Shown: positions 53,160 to 62,971 of the stretch, piece after piece
How positions within the stretch are numbered: position 1 is the stretch's first letter
How the letters are laid out: the number at the start of each line of letters is the position of its first letter
Origin: Pseudoflavonifractor sp. Marseille-P3106
GTDB taxonomy: Bacteria > Bacillota > Clostridia > Oscillospirales > Oscillospiraceae
DNA length: 64,000 bases
NCBI GenBank assembly: GCA_900169975.1
Contig: LT827126.1
Location: 930,001 to 994,000 of the forward strand
Direction: 5' to 3'
Made by a program: the position numbers and the translations under genes
The notes under the pieces: model-generated
What the model saw: the letters and a program-made list of their open reading frames with translations, nothing else
Told to the model about the DNA's origin: nothing
Databases searched by the model: none

Positions 53160-56100
53160 ATGACCATGACAAATAAACGAAGCCTATTCAACGAAGCCAC
53201 AAGGGTACAGATGCCAGCCCTTGTCCACTTGACTCGTATAGGCTATACATACTTTGGCAAAATATCCGAGGATATGTCTGGCTCTGTATTTGATCCTGAT
53301 ACAAACATTCTAATTCGTATCTTCAAGGAACAGTTTGCGAAATTGAATCCAGATCACGCCGGAGAAGCAGAAGCAATGCTCAGAACAATTCGTCAGGAGT
53401 TGGATAATGACGATATTGGCGAGAGCTTTTACAAACGGCTTAAAGCTATTTCTCCGGTCAGGCTGATCGATTTTGAACACCCGGAAAACAACACCTACCA
53501 CTGTACAGCCGAGTTCACATGCAAACGAGATGAAGATGAGTTCAGGCCGGATATTACCCTGTTTGTAAACGGGCTGCCTCTCGTCTTTATTGAAGTTAAA
53601 AAGCCCAATAATATTGGCGGAATGGTTGCCGAGGCAGAGCGAATGAATAAACAACGCTTCCCCAACAAGAAGTTTCGTCGATTCATAAACATTACTCAGT
53701 TGATGCTCTTCTCAAACAACATGGAATACGACGCAATGGGCGGCATCGTCCCCATTCAAGGGGTGTTCTATTGCACTGGCTCTAAGAGCTATTCTCCGTT
53801 TAACTGTTTTAGAGAAGAGAATCCTTTGAATTACAGTGTTGCGCCGTACAACAGAGACTACCTATACGCGGATGTTGATCCTGAGATAGAAAAAAAGATT
53901 CTATCCGACTTCAACAACCAAGTAATACACACGAGTCCTGAGTACCAGACAAATTTGAGGGAAACTACACCAACAAATCGTGTCATCACCTCGATGTGTA
54001 GTCCTGAGAGACTTCTTTTCTTGATTAAGTATGGAATAACATATTACCATAAGACAAAAGAACGGGAAGATGGCTCTATCGAACAGATTGATCAGAAACA
54101 TATCATGCGCTACCAGCAGTTCTTCGCAGCGATGATTGTTCGTCAGCGCATCTCGGAAGGTATTACTTCGGGCATCATCTGGCACACACAGGGCAGCGGC
54201 AAGACAGCATTGTCATACCACCTTTCCTATGTGCTTACTGATTATTTCTCAAGCATCAACAAAGTGACAAAGTTCTATTTTATAGTTGATCGCCTTGATT
54301 TGATGAAGCAAGCAAAAGAAGAATTTGAGGCTCGTGGTTTGGTTGTAAAAACTGCAAATTCGCGCTCTGAACTGATGGAGCAATTCAGGACAAATCAGTC
54401 ACAGGAAGGGACAACCGGAGAACCTGAAATCACCGTTGTCAACATCCAGCGGTTTGAGGAACGACAGGATAAAGTTGTTCTCCCTGCCTATGCAACAAAC
54501 CTTCAAAGAGTCTTCATCATTGATGAAGCGCATCGTGGCTACAAGCCGGAAGGGTCATTCCTGTCCAATCTGTTTGATGCTGACCCGAACTCTATCAAAA
54601 TTGCGCTAACTGGCACGCCGCTTCTAAAAAGTGAGCGTGAGTCTTGGCGTGTCTTCGGTAACTATCTTCATACCTACTATTATGACAAATCTGTTCAAGA
54701 CGGATATACTCTGAAAATCATCCGTGAAGATATTGAGACATCGTACAAGGAAAAATTAGAGGAAATATACCACTCGCTCGAAAATCTCGTTCAGAAGAAA
54801 GACGTCAAAAAAGAGGACATCATTGAACATCCGAATTATGTTAAAGAACTTCTCAGATACATCATTACCGACTTAAAACGCTTTCGTGTTATTCGCGGCG
54901 ATGATACTTTGGGTGGGATGGTCATATGTGAAACCAGCGAACAGGCACGTCGGCTCTTTGCATATTTTGATGAAATACAGGAAGAACTGAATGCGGGTGC
55001 CTCAAGTCGTAGTCATTTCCGCGCTGGACTTATTTTGTATGACAGTGATGATAAGGAAACTCGTGAAAATGTCATCACCGACTTCAAAGACAATTTCAAG
55101 GTCGATATTCTCATTGTGTACAATATGCTCCTGACTGGCTTCGATGCGCCAAGACTCAAGCGTTTGTACTTCGGGCGCAAGCTAAAGGATCATAATCTCT
55201 TACAGGCGATTACTCGCGTCAACAGACCATACGGCAATAATCGCTACGGGTACATCATTGATTTCGCTGACATAAGGAGAAATTTTGATGAGACAAATGC
55301 CGCATACCTTGCAGAGCTGAATAAATTCAATAATCCTGATGAGGTCGGCGTAGGCAACGAGGTCAACATTCTTGCTCAGGTCATGGAAGACCCTGCGGAG
55401 TTGATTGACCGTATGCAAAAGGCTCGTCAAGTTCTGTTCGACTACCCGCTTGATAATGCGGAAGATTTCAGCACAGAAATATCGACCATTGAGGACAAGA
55501 CGATACTGCTTGAACTTAAAAAGGCATTGGTCGAAGTTCGTGACTGTTGCAACATCGTTAGAACCTTTGGCGATGATGATCTAAAAGCTGCGTTTGCAAA
55601 CTTTGAGATTTCCCGCTTGAAGGATATTCTCTCAGAGGTGCAACGGCACATCAATATTATAAATCAGCGTGAGGCTTTTTCTGATGACGATGCGACCAGA
55701 ATCATGGTCAACGAAGCCATGCATGATATTACATTCAATTTCAGCAAAATTGGTGAAGAAGAATTGAAGATGGTGTCTGGCGGCGTCGAGTTGAACGAAA
55801 AGCTCCAAAGAATGGTTCGTAGGTTTTCAGAGAATATTGACCCTGAGGATCCGGAGTACATCACGCTGAGGGAAGCATTTCACGCCCGCTTCCACGAGCA
55901 TGGTTTTACACCTCAGAATATGGATGAGTTCAATTCGTACTCTCGTGCTATGGATGAAATACTCCAAAAGCTCACTGAATTGCAGAAAAAGAATGCAGCT
56001 TTGATGAGGCGGTATAATGGCGACGCCAAGTTCACAAGGGTTCATAAGCGAATCAGAGAAGAAAACGCGAAGCGGAAAAGTTCAGGGAAGCCAGTTATTC

Positions 56101-56348
56101 TCTCTGAGTATGATGAAAGCATCGTAAGCGCACTGATGGTCATAAAAAATGATATTGACCGAAAAGTCTATGATCGCAACGATATTCTCAAGAAGGATGC
56201 TTACTTTGAGCAGACCGTTATGACGGAGATTAAGACCGGCATGGATTCTCTGGGACTTGTCAACACCAGAGAGGACAGGGTTTTTATCCAGAGTAGGATA
56301 ACTAAACAATACCTTGAGCAATACCGCGAAACTTACCCCGCTGCATAA
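53160..56348 (+). CDS. hsdR: type I restriction endonuclease, R subunit
   Basis: 1062 aa. The PD-(D/E)xK nuclease is visible as RPDITLFVNGLPLVFIEVKKP (about 127-147). Walker A TQGSGKTALS (about 342), DEAH box IIDEAHRGYKP (about 453) and motif VI (ITRVNRPYG) mark the translocating motor. Full length. Cuts unmethylated DNA after HsdS recognition. Start ATG 53160, with an alternative ATG 6 bp downstream. Confidence 0.96.
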   Translation: MTMTNKRSLFNEATRVQMPALVHLTRIGYTYFGKISEDMSGSVFDPDTNILIRIFKEQFAKLNPDHAGEAEAMLRTIRQELDNDDIGESFYKRLKAISPVRLIDFEHPENNTYHCTAEFTCKRDEDEFRPDITLFVNGLPLVFIEVKKPNNIGGMVAEAERMNKQRFPNKKFRRFINITQLMLFSNNMEYDAMGGIVPIQGVFYCTGSKSYSPFNCFREENPLNYSVAPYNRDYLYADVDPEIEKKILSDFNNQVIHTSPEYQTNLRETTPTNRVITSMCSPERLLFLIKYGITYYHKTKEREDGSIEQIDQKHIMRYQQFFAAMIVRQRISEGITSGIIWHTQGSGKTALSYHLSYVLTDYFSSINKVTKFYFIVDRLDLMKQAKEEFEARGLVVKTANSRSELMEQFRTNQSQEGTTGEPEITVVNIQRFEERQDKVVLPAYATNLQRVFIIDEAHRGYKPEGSFLSNLFDADPNSIKIALTGTPLLKSERESWRVFGNYLHTYYYDKSVQDGYTLKIIREDIETSYKEKLEEIYHSLENLVQKKDVKKEDIIEHPNYVKELLRYIITDLKRFRVIRGDDTLGGMVICETSEQARRLFAYFDEIQEELNAGASSRSHFRAGLILYDSDDKETRENVITDFKDNFKVDILIVYNMLLTGFDAPRLKRLYFGRKLKDHNLLQAITRVNRPYGNNRYGYIIDFADIRRNFDETNAAYLAELNKFNNPDEVGVGNEVNILAQVMEDPAELIDRMQKARQVLFDYPLDNAEDFSTEISTIEDKTILLELKKALVEVRDCCNIVRTFGDDDLKAAFANFEISRLKDILSEVQRHINIINQREAFSDDDATRIMVNEAMHDITFNFSKIGEEELKMVSGGVELNEKLQRMVRRFSENIDPEDPEYITLREAFHARFHEHGFTPQNMDEFNSYSRAMDEILQKLTELQKKNAALMRRYNGDAKFTRVHKRIREENAKRKSSGKPVILSEYDESIVSALMVIKNDIDRKVYDRNDILKKDAYFEQTVMTEIKTGMDSLGLVNTREDRVFIQSRITKQYLEQYRETYPAA

Positions 56349-56359
56349 GGAGATAAGCA

Positions 56360-57982
56360 ATGGATATAAAGACACAAACCTACCAACTGATTGATGACCT
56401 AAAGTCTGTTTGCCACAACTACGGCATGGGCAACGACGGAAATGAATACAAGGTCATCACACAAATTTTTCTATATAAGTTCCTGAATGATAAGTTCGGT
56501 TATGAAATCAAGAAGAAGGATTCTCGTATTTCTGCTGCCGAAAAATGGGAGGTCGCATACTCGGAGTTGCCGGAAGATGATCGGCTTGATCTGCTTGACT
56601 CACTTTCTCCGGATGTACTGCGACTGTACCCTGAACATCTGATTTCAACTCTTTGGAATCAGCAAGCAAAAGGTGATTTCGACTTGATTTTCGATAGCAC
56701 AATGGTCGATATAGCCGACAAGAACATCGATATTTTTTCGACACAAACAACAAAGAATACAAAGATTCCGCTTTTTGAGAAGCTGACGAACTATGTAACG
56801 GATGATGCCCAACGAGCGCCGTTCGCAAGAGCGTTAGTTGACAAGCTTGTCAACTTTTCCTTTGAAGATGCCTTTGCAGAGAGCTACGATTTCTTTGCGG
56901 GTGTTTTTGAGTATGTCATCAAGGACTACAATACTAACGGCGGTGGCGTTTATGCGGAATACTATACCCCTCACGCAATCGCTGTAATTATGGCTCGGCT
57001 GCTTGTCGGAGATAGACAGGATTTACACAATATTGAATGCTATGACCCTGCTGCTGGAACAGGTACGCTTCTAATGGCTCTTGGGCATCAAGTCGGTGAG
57101 GATCGCTGCACCATTTTTGCACAGGATCGATCTCAGAAAAGTAATAAGATGCTCAAATTGAATCTAATCCTCAATGGTTTGGTATCTTCGCTCGACCATG
57201 CCATTCAGGGGGATACACTTACCGATCCTTTCCATAGAAGCGACGATGGAAAAACTCTCCGACAGTTCGACTATGTGGTTTGTAATCCTCCGTTCAACCT
57301 TGATTTCTCTGGGACACGGGAGACACTTGCTGCAATGCCCGCCCGATTCTGGGCGGGTATCCCGAATGTACCTAAGAAGAAAAAAGAAAGCATGTCAATC
57401 TACACATGCTTCCTCCAGCATGTTTTGAACTCAATGAAGCCGGACGGCAAAGCTGCTATTGTCCTCCCAACAGGTTTTCTTACTGCCAAGAGTAGTGTTG
57501 AGGGAAAGCTACTGAAACATATCGTAAATAATCACCTTGTCTATGGCGTGATCAGTATGCCTTCCAATGTTTTTGCGAACACAGGAACGAACGTCTCGGT
57601 GGTGTTCTTTGACAACACCAAATCATCTGACAAAGTTATTCTGATTGATGCCTCTAAGCTTGGCGAGGAATATCAAGAAGGAAGCAATAAAAAAGTCCGC
57701 TTGACTTCCGACGAGATTGACCTCATTGTTGATACATTCATCAACAAAAAGACAGTTGACGACTTTTCTGTTGCTGTTAGTTATGAAGACATCGAAGCAA
57801 AGAAATGTTCCCTTGCAGCGGGACAGTATTTTGACGTGAAGATCGAATATGTTGAACTGACACAAGAAGAATTTGACAGCAAAATGGCTGAACTCACTGC
57901 AAGCCTCCAACAATTCTTTGATGAGGGGAATGTGCTTCAAAAGGAAATCATGGAGCAACTAAAGAAGGTGAAGTATGAGTAA
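56360..57982 (+). CDS. hsdM: type I restriction-modification methyltransferase, M subunit
   Basis: 540 aa. N-terminal HsdM helical domain, YYTPHAIAVIMARLL, SAM motif CYDPAAGTGTLLMAL (about 229), catalytic NPPFNLDF (about 308). N6-adenine methylation guided by HsdS. Overlaps hsdS by 8 bp. Confidence 0.96.
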   Translation: MDIKTQTYQLIDDLKSVCHNYGMGNDGNEYKVITQIFLYKFLNDKFGYEIKKKDSRISAAEKWEVAYSELPEDDRLDLLDSLSPDVLRLYPEHLISTLWNQQAKGDFDLIFDSTMVDIADKNIDIFSTQTTKNTKIPLFEKLTNYVTDDAQRAPFARALVDKLVNFSFEDAFAESYDFFAGVFEYVIKDYNTNGGGVYAEYYTPHAIAVIMARLLVGDRQDLHNIECYDPAAGTGTLLMALGHQVGEDRCTIFAQDRSQKSNKMLKLNLILNGLVSSLDHAIQGDTLTDPFHRSDDGKTLRQFDYVVCNPPFNLDFSGTRETLAAMPARFWAGIPNVPKKKKESMSIYTCFLQHVLNSMKPDGKAAIVLPTGFLTAKSSVEGKLLKHIVNNHLVYGVISMPSNVFANTGTNVSVVFFDNTKSSDKVILIDASKLGEEYQEGSNKKVRLTSDEIDLIVDTFINKKTVDDFSVAVSYEDIEAKKCSLAAGQYFDVKIEYVELTQEEFDSKMAELTASLQQFFDEGNVLQKEIMEQLKKVKYE

Positions 57983-59093
57983 ACTATTCAAATATGCTTT
58001 TTCCGACTTATACGACATTTCATCTGGTATCTCATCAACAAAGGATCAGGCAGGACACGGAACACCGTTTGCTTCTTTTAGAACGGTTTTTAATAACATC
58101 TTTTTGCCAGATAAGTTGCCGGATCTGATGGAGGTGAGTGAGAAAGAGCAAAAGATATACTCAATCAAAAAGGGAGATATTCTCATCACGCGAACAAGTG
58201 AAACCGTTGATGAGCTTGCTATGAGTTGTGTTGCACTTAAGGACTACCCGCAAGCAACATATAGCGGATTTGTGAAAAGGCTTCGACCCAAAACCGAGGG
58301 AATTGTTTATGATCGTTTCATGGCGTTCTTTCTACGAAGCAAGTATTTTCGAAAGGTCATTGAGTGTAATACGATAATGACACTGAGAGCGAGTTTTAAC
58401 GAGGATATATTTTCATTCCTTGATTTATACCTTCCAGACTATGAGACTCAAAAGAGGATTGGCGACCTTCTATATCACATGGAAAGGAAAAGAGAGAATA
58501 ATGCACAGATAAATGATAATTTACAGCAGATGGCTCACATGACCTTTATGCACTGCTTTTGGGGTAAGCCAACAAATGGAACGATCGGAGAAATTCTAAT
58601 TGAACATGAGAAATCTCCAATTCAGGTAGGGCAAGCAAAGAATACCGTCGGAAGCTATCCTTTTTTTACAAGCGGTGACGCAGTTTTGCGCTGGAAATCA
58701 TCGCTGATTGACGGCAGAAACATCTTTATGAATACCGGCGGGAATGCTGGCGTCAAGTTTTATGTGGGCAAAGCTGCCTATTCAACGGATACATGGTGCG
58801 TTTCGGCAAGAGATGGTCTGTCTGACTATTTGTATCTTTTCCTTGATAGCATTAAGCCCGAACTCAGTCAAAAGTTCTTTCAGGGAACAGGCTTGAAGCA
58901 TCTACAAAAACCCATACTGAAAAATCGCCCCATGTATATCCCGTCAAAAGACGAGTTAGAAGTGTTCAACCACAGTGTTATTCCGTGGTTAACTCTCGTT
59001 TCAGACAACATTCGGGAATCCGAACGCCTTGCTGCCCTTCGTGATTGGCTGCTCCCCATGCTGATGAATGGTCAGGCAACCATAGAGGACTGA
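57975..59093 (+). CDS. hsdS: type I specificity subunit (expressed copy)
   Basis: 372 aa. Target recognition domain 1 (about 1-160), central helix ending INDNLQQ, domain 2 (about 195-345), closing helix RDWLLPMLMNGQATIED. The 13-bp repeat AAATGATAATTTA (58511-58523) encodes the INDNL hinge. An inverted copy lies 6 bp after the stop. The second half can be exchanged with the silent cassette at 60765-61516. Confidence 0.94.
   Translation: MSKLFKYAFSDLYDISSGISSTKDQAGHGTPFASFRTVFNNIFLPDKLPDLMEVSEKEQKIYSIKKGDILITRTSETVDELAMSCVALKDYPQATYSGFVKRLRPKTEGIVYDRFMAFFLRSKYFRKVIECNTIMTLRASFNEDIFSFLDLYLPDYETQKRIGDLLYHMERKRENNAQINDNLQQMAHMTFMHCFWGKPTNGTIGEILIEHEKSPIQVGQAKNTVGSYPFFTSGDAVLRWKSSLIDGRNIFMNTGGNAGVKFYVGKAAYSTDTWCVSARDGLSDYLYLFLDSIKPELSQKFFQGTGLKHLQKPILKNRPMYIPSKDELEVFNHSVIPWLTLVSDNIRESERLAALRDWLLPMLMNGQATIED
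58511..58523 (+). repeat. hsdS inversion repeat 1
   Basis: AAATGATAATTTA, extended to AAATGATAATTTACAGCAG as in repeat 4. In the hinge codons of hsdS. Confidence 0.85.
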
Positions 59094-59098
59094 TGCGC

Positions 59099-59111
59099 TA
59101 AATTATCATTT
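59099..59111 (-). repeat. hsdS inversion repeat 2
   Basis: Inverted copy; its flank (AGCG) matches repeat 3. Just after the hsdS stop. Confidence 0.85.
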
Positions 59112-59201
59112 ACGGCTCTAAATCTCTCACCAGTGGCGAGAGAAATAAAGATAGGAACTGCCACTGATCGTCGTTCTCTAAAGCAAAAAGGAGATGCGAC
59201 G

Positions 59202-60185
59202 ATGAAAGATCAATTTTTCAATGAGGTTCAGCGGAGAATGTTGCCATACCTCAACAATGAGCAGCTAATGCAGCTCAGGAACGCAGTGAGCGAGGCTTTA
59301 CAAGGAGTCACACTTTGTTATGAAGATGACCGGCTTACACCCGATAAAGGAGACACGGCAGAAGCATTCATCTCTGCAAAACGGATTGAAGGCTGTTCGG
59401 AGAAAACCCTGAGCTACTACCGCAAAACCATTGAGGCGATGATGAATGGGATAGGCAAATCGGCGCAGCAAATCACGACGGATGACCTTCGCAAATATCT
59501 GACGAACTATCAGGTCCAGCGAAGGTCAAGCAAAGTGACGATAGACAATATCCGCCGCATTTTGTCCAGTTTCTTCTCTTGGCTGGAGGACGAGGACTTT
59601 ATCGTGAAAAGTCCGGTGCGACGGATTCACAAGGTCAAGACCGCGAAAGTTATCAAAGACACCTACTCTGACGAAGCCTTGGAGCTGATGCGCGATAGCT
59701 GCACAACAGCACGGGATTTAGCAATGATCGATCTGCTTGCGTCCTCCGGGATGCGTGTCGGAGAGATGGTCGCGCTCAACCGCGAGGACATCAATTTCAA
59801 CGAACGGGAATGTGTTGTTACAGGTAAGGGGAATAAAGAGCGTCTGGTCTACTTCGATGCCAGGACGAAAATCCACTTACAGAACTATCTTGATGGTCGG
59901 GCAGACAGCAATCCAGCATTGTTTGTCTCGCTCAATGCCCCCTATGATCGGCTATTGATCGGCGGAGTGGAGACACGACTGCGGGAACTCGGAAAACGCC
60001 TAAATATCCCAAAGGTGCATCCGCACAAGTTCCGCCGAACGCTGGCAACCTCAGCCATAGACAAAGGAATGCCCATAGAGCAAGTCCAGCAGCTCTTGGG
60101 ACATCAGAAGATTGATACTACCATGCACTATGCAATGGTAAAGCAACAAAATGTGAAGCTGGCACATAGAAAATACATCGGATAG
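59202..60185 (+). CDS. tyrosine recombinase (Xer-like hsdS invertase)
   Basis: 327 aa from ATG 59202 behind AGGAG. SAM-like core-binding domain (about 50-140); catalytic residues Arg in SSGMRVGEM, His-x-x-Arg in HPHKFRRTLA, His in QLLGHQ and Tyr in TTMHYAMV. It lies between the two hsdS halves and the inversion repeats, the position of the site-specific invertase in known type I phase-variation loci. Confidence 0.9.
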   Translation: MKDQFFNEVQRRMLPYLNNEQLMQLRNAVSEALQGVTLCYEDDRLTPDKGDTAEAFISAKRIEGCSEKTLSYYRKTIEAMMNGIGKSAQQITTDDLRKYLTNYQVQRRSSKVTIDNIRRILSSFFSWLEDEDFIVKSPVRRIHKVKTAKVIKDTYSDEALELMRDSCTTARDLAMIDLLASSGMRVGEMVALNREDINFNERECVVTGKGNKERLVYFDARTKIHLQNYLDGRADSNPALFVSLNAPYDRLLIGGVETRLRELGKRLNIPKVHPHKFRRTLATSAIDKGMPIEQVQQLLGHQKIDTTMHYAMVKQQNVKLAHRKYIG

Positions 60186-60201
60186 CAAGGAGGTAGAATC
60201 T

Positions 60202-60768
60202 TTGATTTATAATGAAAGCAAGTATAATACATCATGGAAGACAGAAAAACTTTCAGGTTTAGGCGTTTTTTCAAGAGGTATATCAAAACATAGACCTCGT
60301 AATGACCCTCGTTTATTTACGGGTGGTGGCTATCCGCTTGTACAAACCGGCGAAATTAAAGAGGCTAATCTATTCATTACAAGCCATACTCAAGAGTATG
60401 GTGAGTTTGGATTACAGCAAAGCCGGCTATGGGACGCAGGTACTCTTTGCATAACAATTGCTGCAAACATAGCAGAAACCGCTATTCTTTCATATCCGAT
60501 GTGCTTTCCTGACAGTGTTGTTGGGTTTCAAGCTAATAAAGCAGTATCATCAGAATTGTTTATGTACTATGTCTTTGACTACATAAGAACCGCTATTCAA
60601 GGAGCTGCGACAGGGAGCGCACAGGACAACATAAACATTGACTATCTGACTTCGCTTGAATTTAAGATTCCAAGCAAGGAGTACCAGGATAAGATTGTTG
60701 GAATTGTCGGCTCGCTTGATCGGATGATACTAAAAAATGAGCAGATAAATGATAATTTAGCGGCTTAG
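60202..60768 (+). CDS. hsdS: partial type I specificity subunit (second 5' half)
   Basis: 188 aa, TTG start behind AGGAGG. One recognition domain different from that of the expressed copy (GVFSRGISKHRPRNDPRLF ... FKIPSKEYQDKIVG). The hinge KNEQINDNLAA then stops. Repeat 3 covers the INDNL codons. After inversion with repeat 4 it would join the silent 3' half in frame. Confidence 0.88.
   Translation: MIYNESKYNTSWKTEKLSGLGVFSRGISKHRPRNDPRLFTGGGYPLVQTGEIKEANLFITSHTQEYGEFGLQQSRLWDAGTLCITIAANIAETAILSYPMCFPDSVVGFQANKAVSSELFMYYVFDYIRTAIQGAATGSAQDNINIDYLTSLEFKIPSKEYQDKIVGIVGSLDRMILKNEQINDNLAA
60747..60759 (+). repeat. hsdS inversion repeat 3
   Basis: AAATGATAATTTA in the hinge of the second 5' half; its upstream CAGAT matches repeat 1. 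Confidence 0.85.
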
Positions 60769-61516
60769 TCGCTGATGGTGGCTTGACCGTTCATCAGCAT
60801 AGGAAGTAGCCAGTCCCTAATGCCACTAAGGGTTGAAATCTCGGCTGCATTCTTGTCGAGCATTGAAAACAGTCCTCTTACTTTGGCGGAAAAAGCACTT
60901 GCAATTCTATATGGCGGAATCAAAACCTTCGTATCCAGAAGAGTATTGATTCGAATGCCTTTGAAAACACTTCCTGTCGAGCTGGATGTCGCGCCTTTTA
61001 TGAATGCAGGACTTGTGAAGTATGAGTACAGAAACTCTGCCGTTGTCATCTCAATGTTTGGTCGAATGGAAAACACCGATTCATTGATTTCCCAATCGGT
61101 CGGGTTCTGCTCTATAAGATAGCATCTGCCCAGTGGGGCAATGCTGGCAAAGAGAATATCACCCTTGCTAATATCAGAACGTCGGTGGATCAATGTCTGT
61201 GCTGTTTCATCAATAGTATCACACCCTGAGAAATCAAGTACCCCGGACATAGTTAGATTTTTGACCGTGATATAGCGTATCGAACCGTTCCCTAACTTGA
61301 AATTGTCACGGGGATTCAACCCTGTTGAAACTTTCGCGATACAGTCTGAGAGCACTCCAACTGTCCATCCGAGTGGAATTTCGGCTTTTAAGGTTGAGTT
61401 CCACACCATTGCCCCGCCAGATGAGCGGTACGGTTTGCCGTTCTCATCCGGAAAGTCAAATTGCGTGAACCAGTAGTCATATAGCAGACGTAGTTGCTGC
61501 TGTAAATTATCATTTA
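60765..61516 (-). pseudogene. hsdS: silent hsdS 3' half, inverted cassette
   Basis: Open in frame from the repeat: NDNLQQQLRLLYDYWFTQF, then NGKPYRSSGG, a second recognition domain, ending RDWLLPMLMNGQATISD, paralogous to the end of the expressed copy. It has no start or ribosome site, so it is expressed only after inversion places a 5' half before it. Some frames could start at 61409, but that would split the domain. Confidence 0.88.
61503..61515 (-). repeat. hsdS inversion repeat 4
   Basis: Inverted copy; on the minus strand reads AAATGATAATTTACAGCAG, identical over 19 bp to repeat 1. Confidence 0.85.
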
Positions 61517-61547
61517 CCAGCTATCGACACCGTGAAAGGAGTCATAC

Positions 61548-62942
61548 ATGGATAATCCTGCTGTCAAGATGAACGGCAACGAATACATGGGAGAACAACT
61601 TGCCTACAAAGACAGTACCTATGAGCTTGTATCGAAGGTTGCCTACCTGATCGGCGTCCCGCTTCGTATTTTCCAAAATGAACACGAGCCGCCGAAGATA
61701 GAGATATACAACCGGCTTGAACAGGATAAAAATGCCCGTATCATTCGTAATCTATGTATCATCCGCACCGCCATTGAGCGCAATTACCGGAAAATAAATG
61801 ACATCATGCGGATGGAATACCGTGGGCTTCTTTCGATGCCGGAGATCCTACCAACATCCAGTATGCAGCAGCTTTCAAATGACGGAATCAGCTTTATCAA
61901 AAAGTCGAGTACAAAGCTATGCCACCACATTATCGAGATCAACCGGCTGATTTCAGACCGCATTAACAACTGCAAAAGCCTCTTTCCAATCTGGATTAAC
62001 TGGACGTACATAAAAGAGCTGTTCATTATGCCAAACGGCTTGACAGAGGACGGAACGAAAGATGCTGCGGACATCTATTACGCAAGTCTCTCCTACTACC
62101 CCTATCAAATGTACATCAACTGGGTACCGATGGACGAGGGCAATGTCCTCTATAACGATAAGAAGTTTGCTACCCTGCTTTATCAATGGCATTGCGACGC
62201 CTTCACGGAATACAGTAAAGTCTCCGATGCAGGGGCTTTTGTAAAAAACAATATCTACGACTTCATAGATGACAGTGAGAAGACCGTATTGGTAGTGGAC
62301 TGCGAAAACTCTGACCCGTACAAGCTGTGCGCCACGCTCAAAAACCTTGATTATGAGGTCATGCAGAAAATTACGGCGATCATTCTCTTTGATGACGTAC
62401 ATACCGCTACGGCATGGCGGATTCTTGAAAACTACACCCGCATTCCCGTTGAGCATATCTTGATTGAGCGGATCAAGCAGAACAAATCACTGGTAGACAT
62501 CAAGCTCACCGCAAGAGCCTGTCAGGAACACTACCAGAAGCAAGTGGATTCCTTTGTCATCGTCTCAAGCGATTCCGACTACTGGGGACTGATTTCTTCC
62601 TTGCCGGACGCCAGATTCCTTGTCATGATCGAGCGGGAAAAATGCGGACCGGATATGAAGGCGGCACTTGCAGAATCCGGGATATTCTACTGCTATCTGG
62701 ATGACTTCTACTCCGGCAACAGCGAGGACATCAAGAAAAACGCACTGTTTAAGGAGATGTACCGCTGGATTGACAACTCCGTTCACCTGAACGTCAACGA
62801 TATGTTTGATGCAGCTCTGCGAAACACGAGGATCGAAATGTCTCCCGCAGAGCGGCGGCAGTTCTATGAGAAGCACATCAAGCACATGATGCTGACCATC
62901 GACGAGAACGGAAACGTCAGCATTGAGCTGAAACGTGGATAG
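61548..62942 (+). CDS. NYN/PIN-like nuclease domain protein
   Basis: 464 aa. The C-terminal half has TVLVVDCENSDPYKL (about 245) and SFVIVSSDSDYWGLIS (about 340), the acidic cores of a NYN (PIN-like) RNase. The N-terminal half is helical and unrecognised. Encoded between the hsdS cassette and a DinG-like helicase. Confidence 0.75.
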   Translation: MDNPAVKMNGNEYMGEQLAYKDSTYELVSKVAYLIGVPLRIFQNEHEPPKIEIYNRLEQDKNARIIRNLCIIRTAIERNYRKINDIMRMEYRGLLSMPEILPTSSMQQLSNDGISFIKKSSTKLCHHIIEINRLISDRINNCKSLFPIWINWTYIKELFIMPNGLTEDGTKDAADIYYASLSYYPYQMYINWVPMDEGNVLYNDKKFATLLYQWHCDAFTEYSKVSDAGAFVKNNIYDFIDDSEKTVLVVDCENSDPYKLCATLKNLDYEVMQKITAIILFDDVHTATAWRILENYTRIPVEHILIERIKQNKSLVDIKLTARACQEHYQKQVDSFVIVSSDSDYWGLISSLPDARFLVMIEREKCGPDMKAALAESGIFYCYLDDFYSGNSEDIKKNALFKEMYRWIDNSVHLNVNDMFDAALRNTRIEMSPAERRQFYEKHIKHMMLTIDENGNVSIELKRG

Positions 62943-62971
62943 CCTTGGTTTCTATTCCGGGAGGAATGTGG

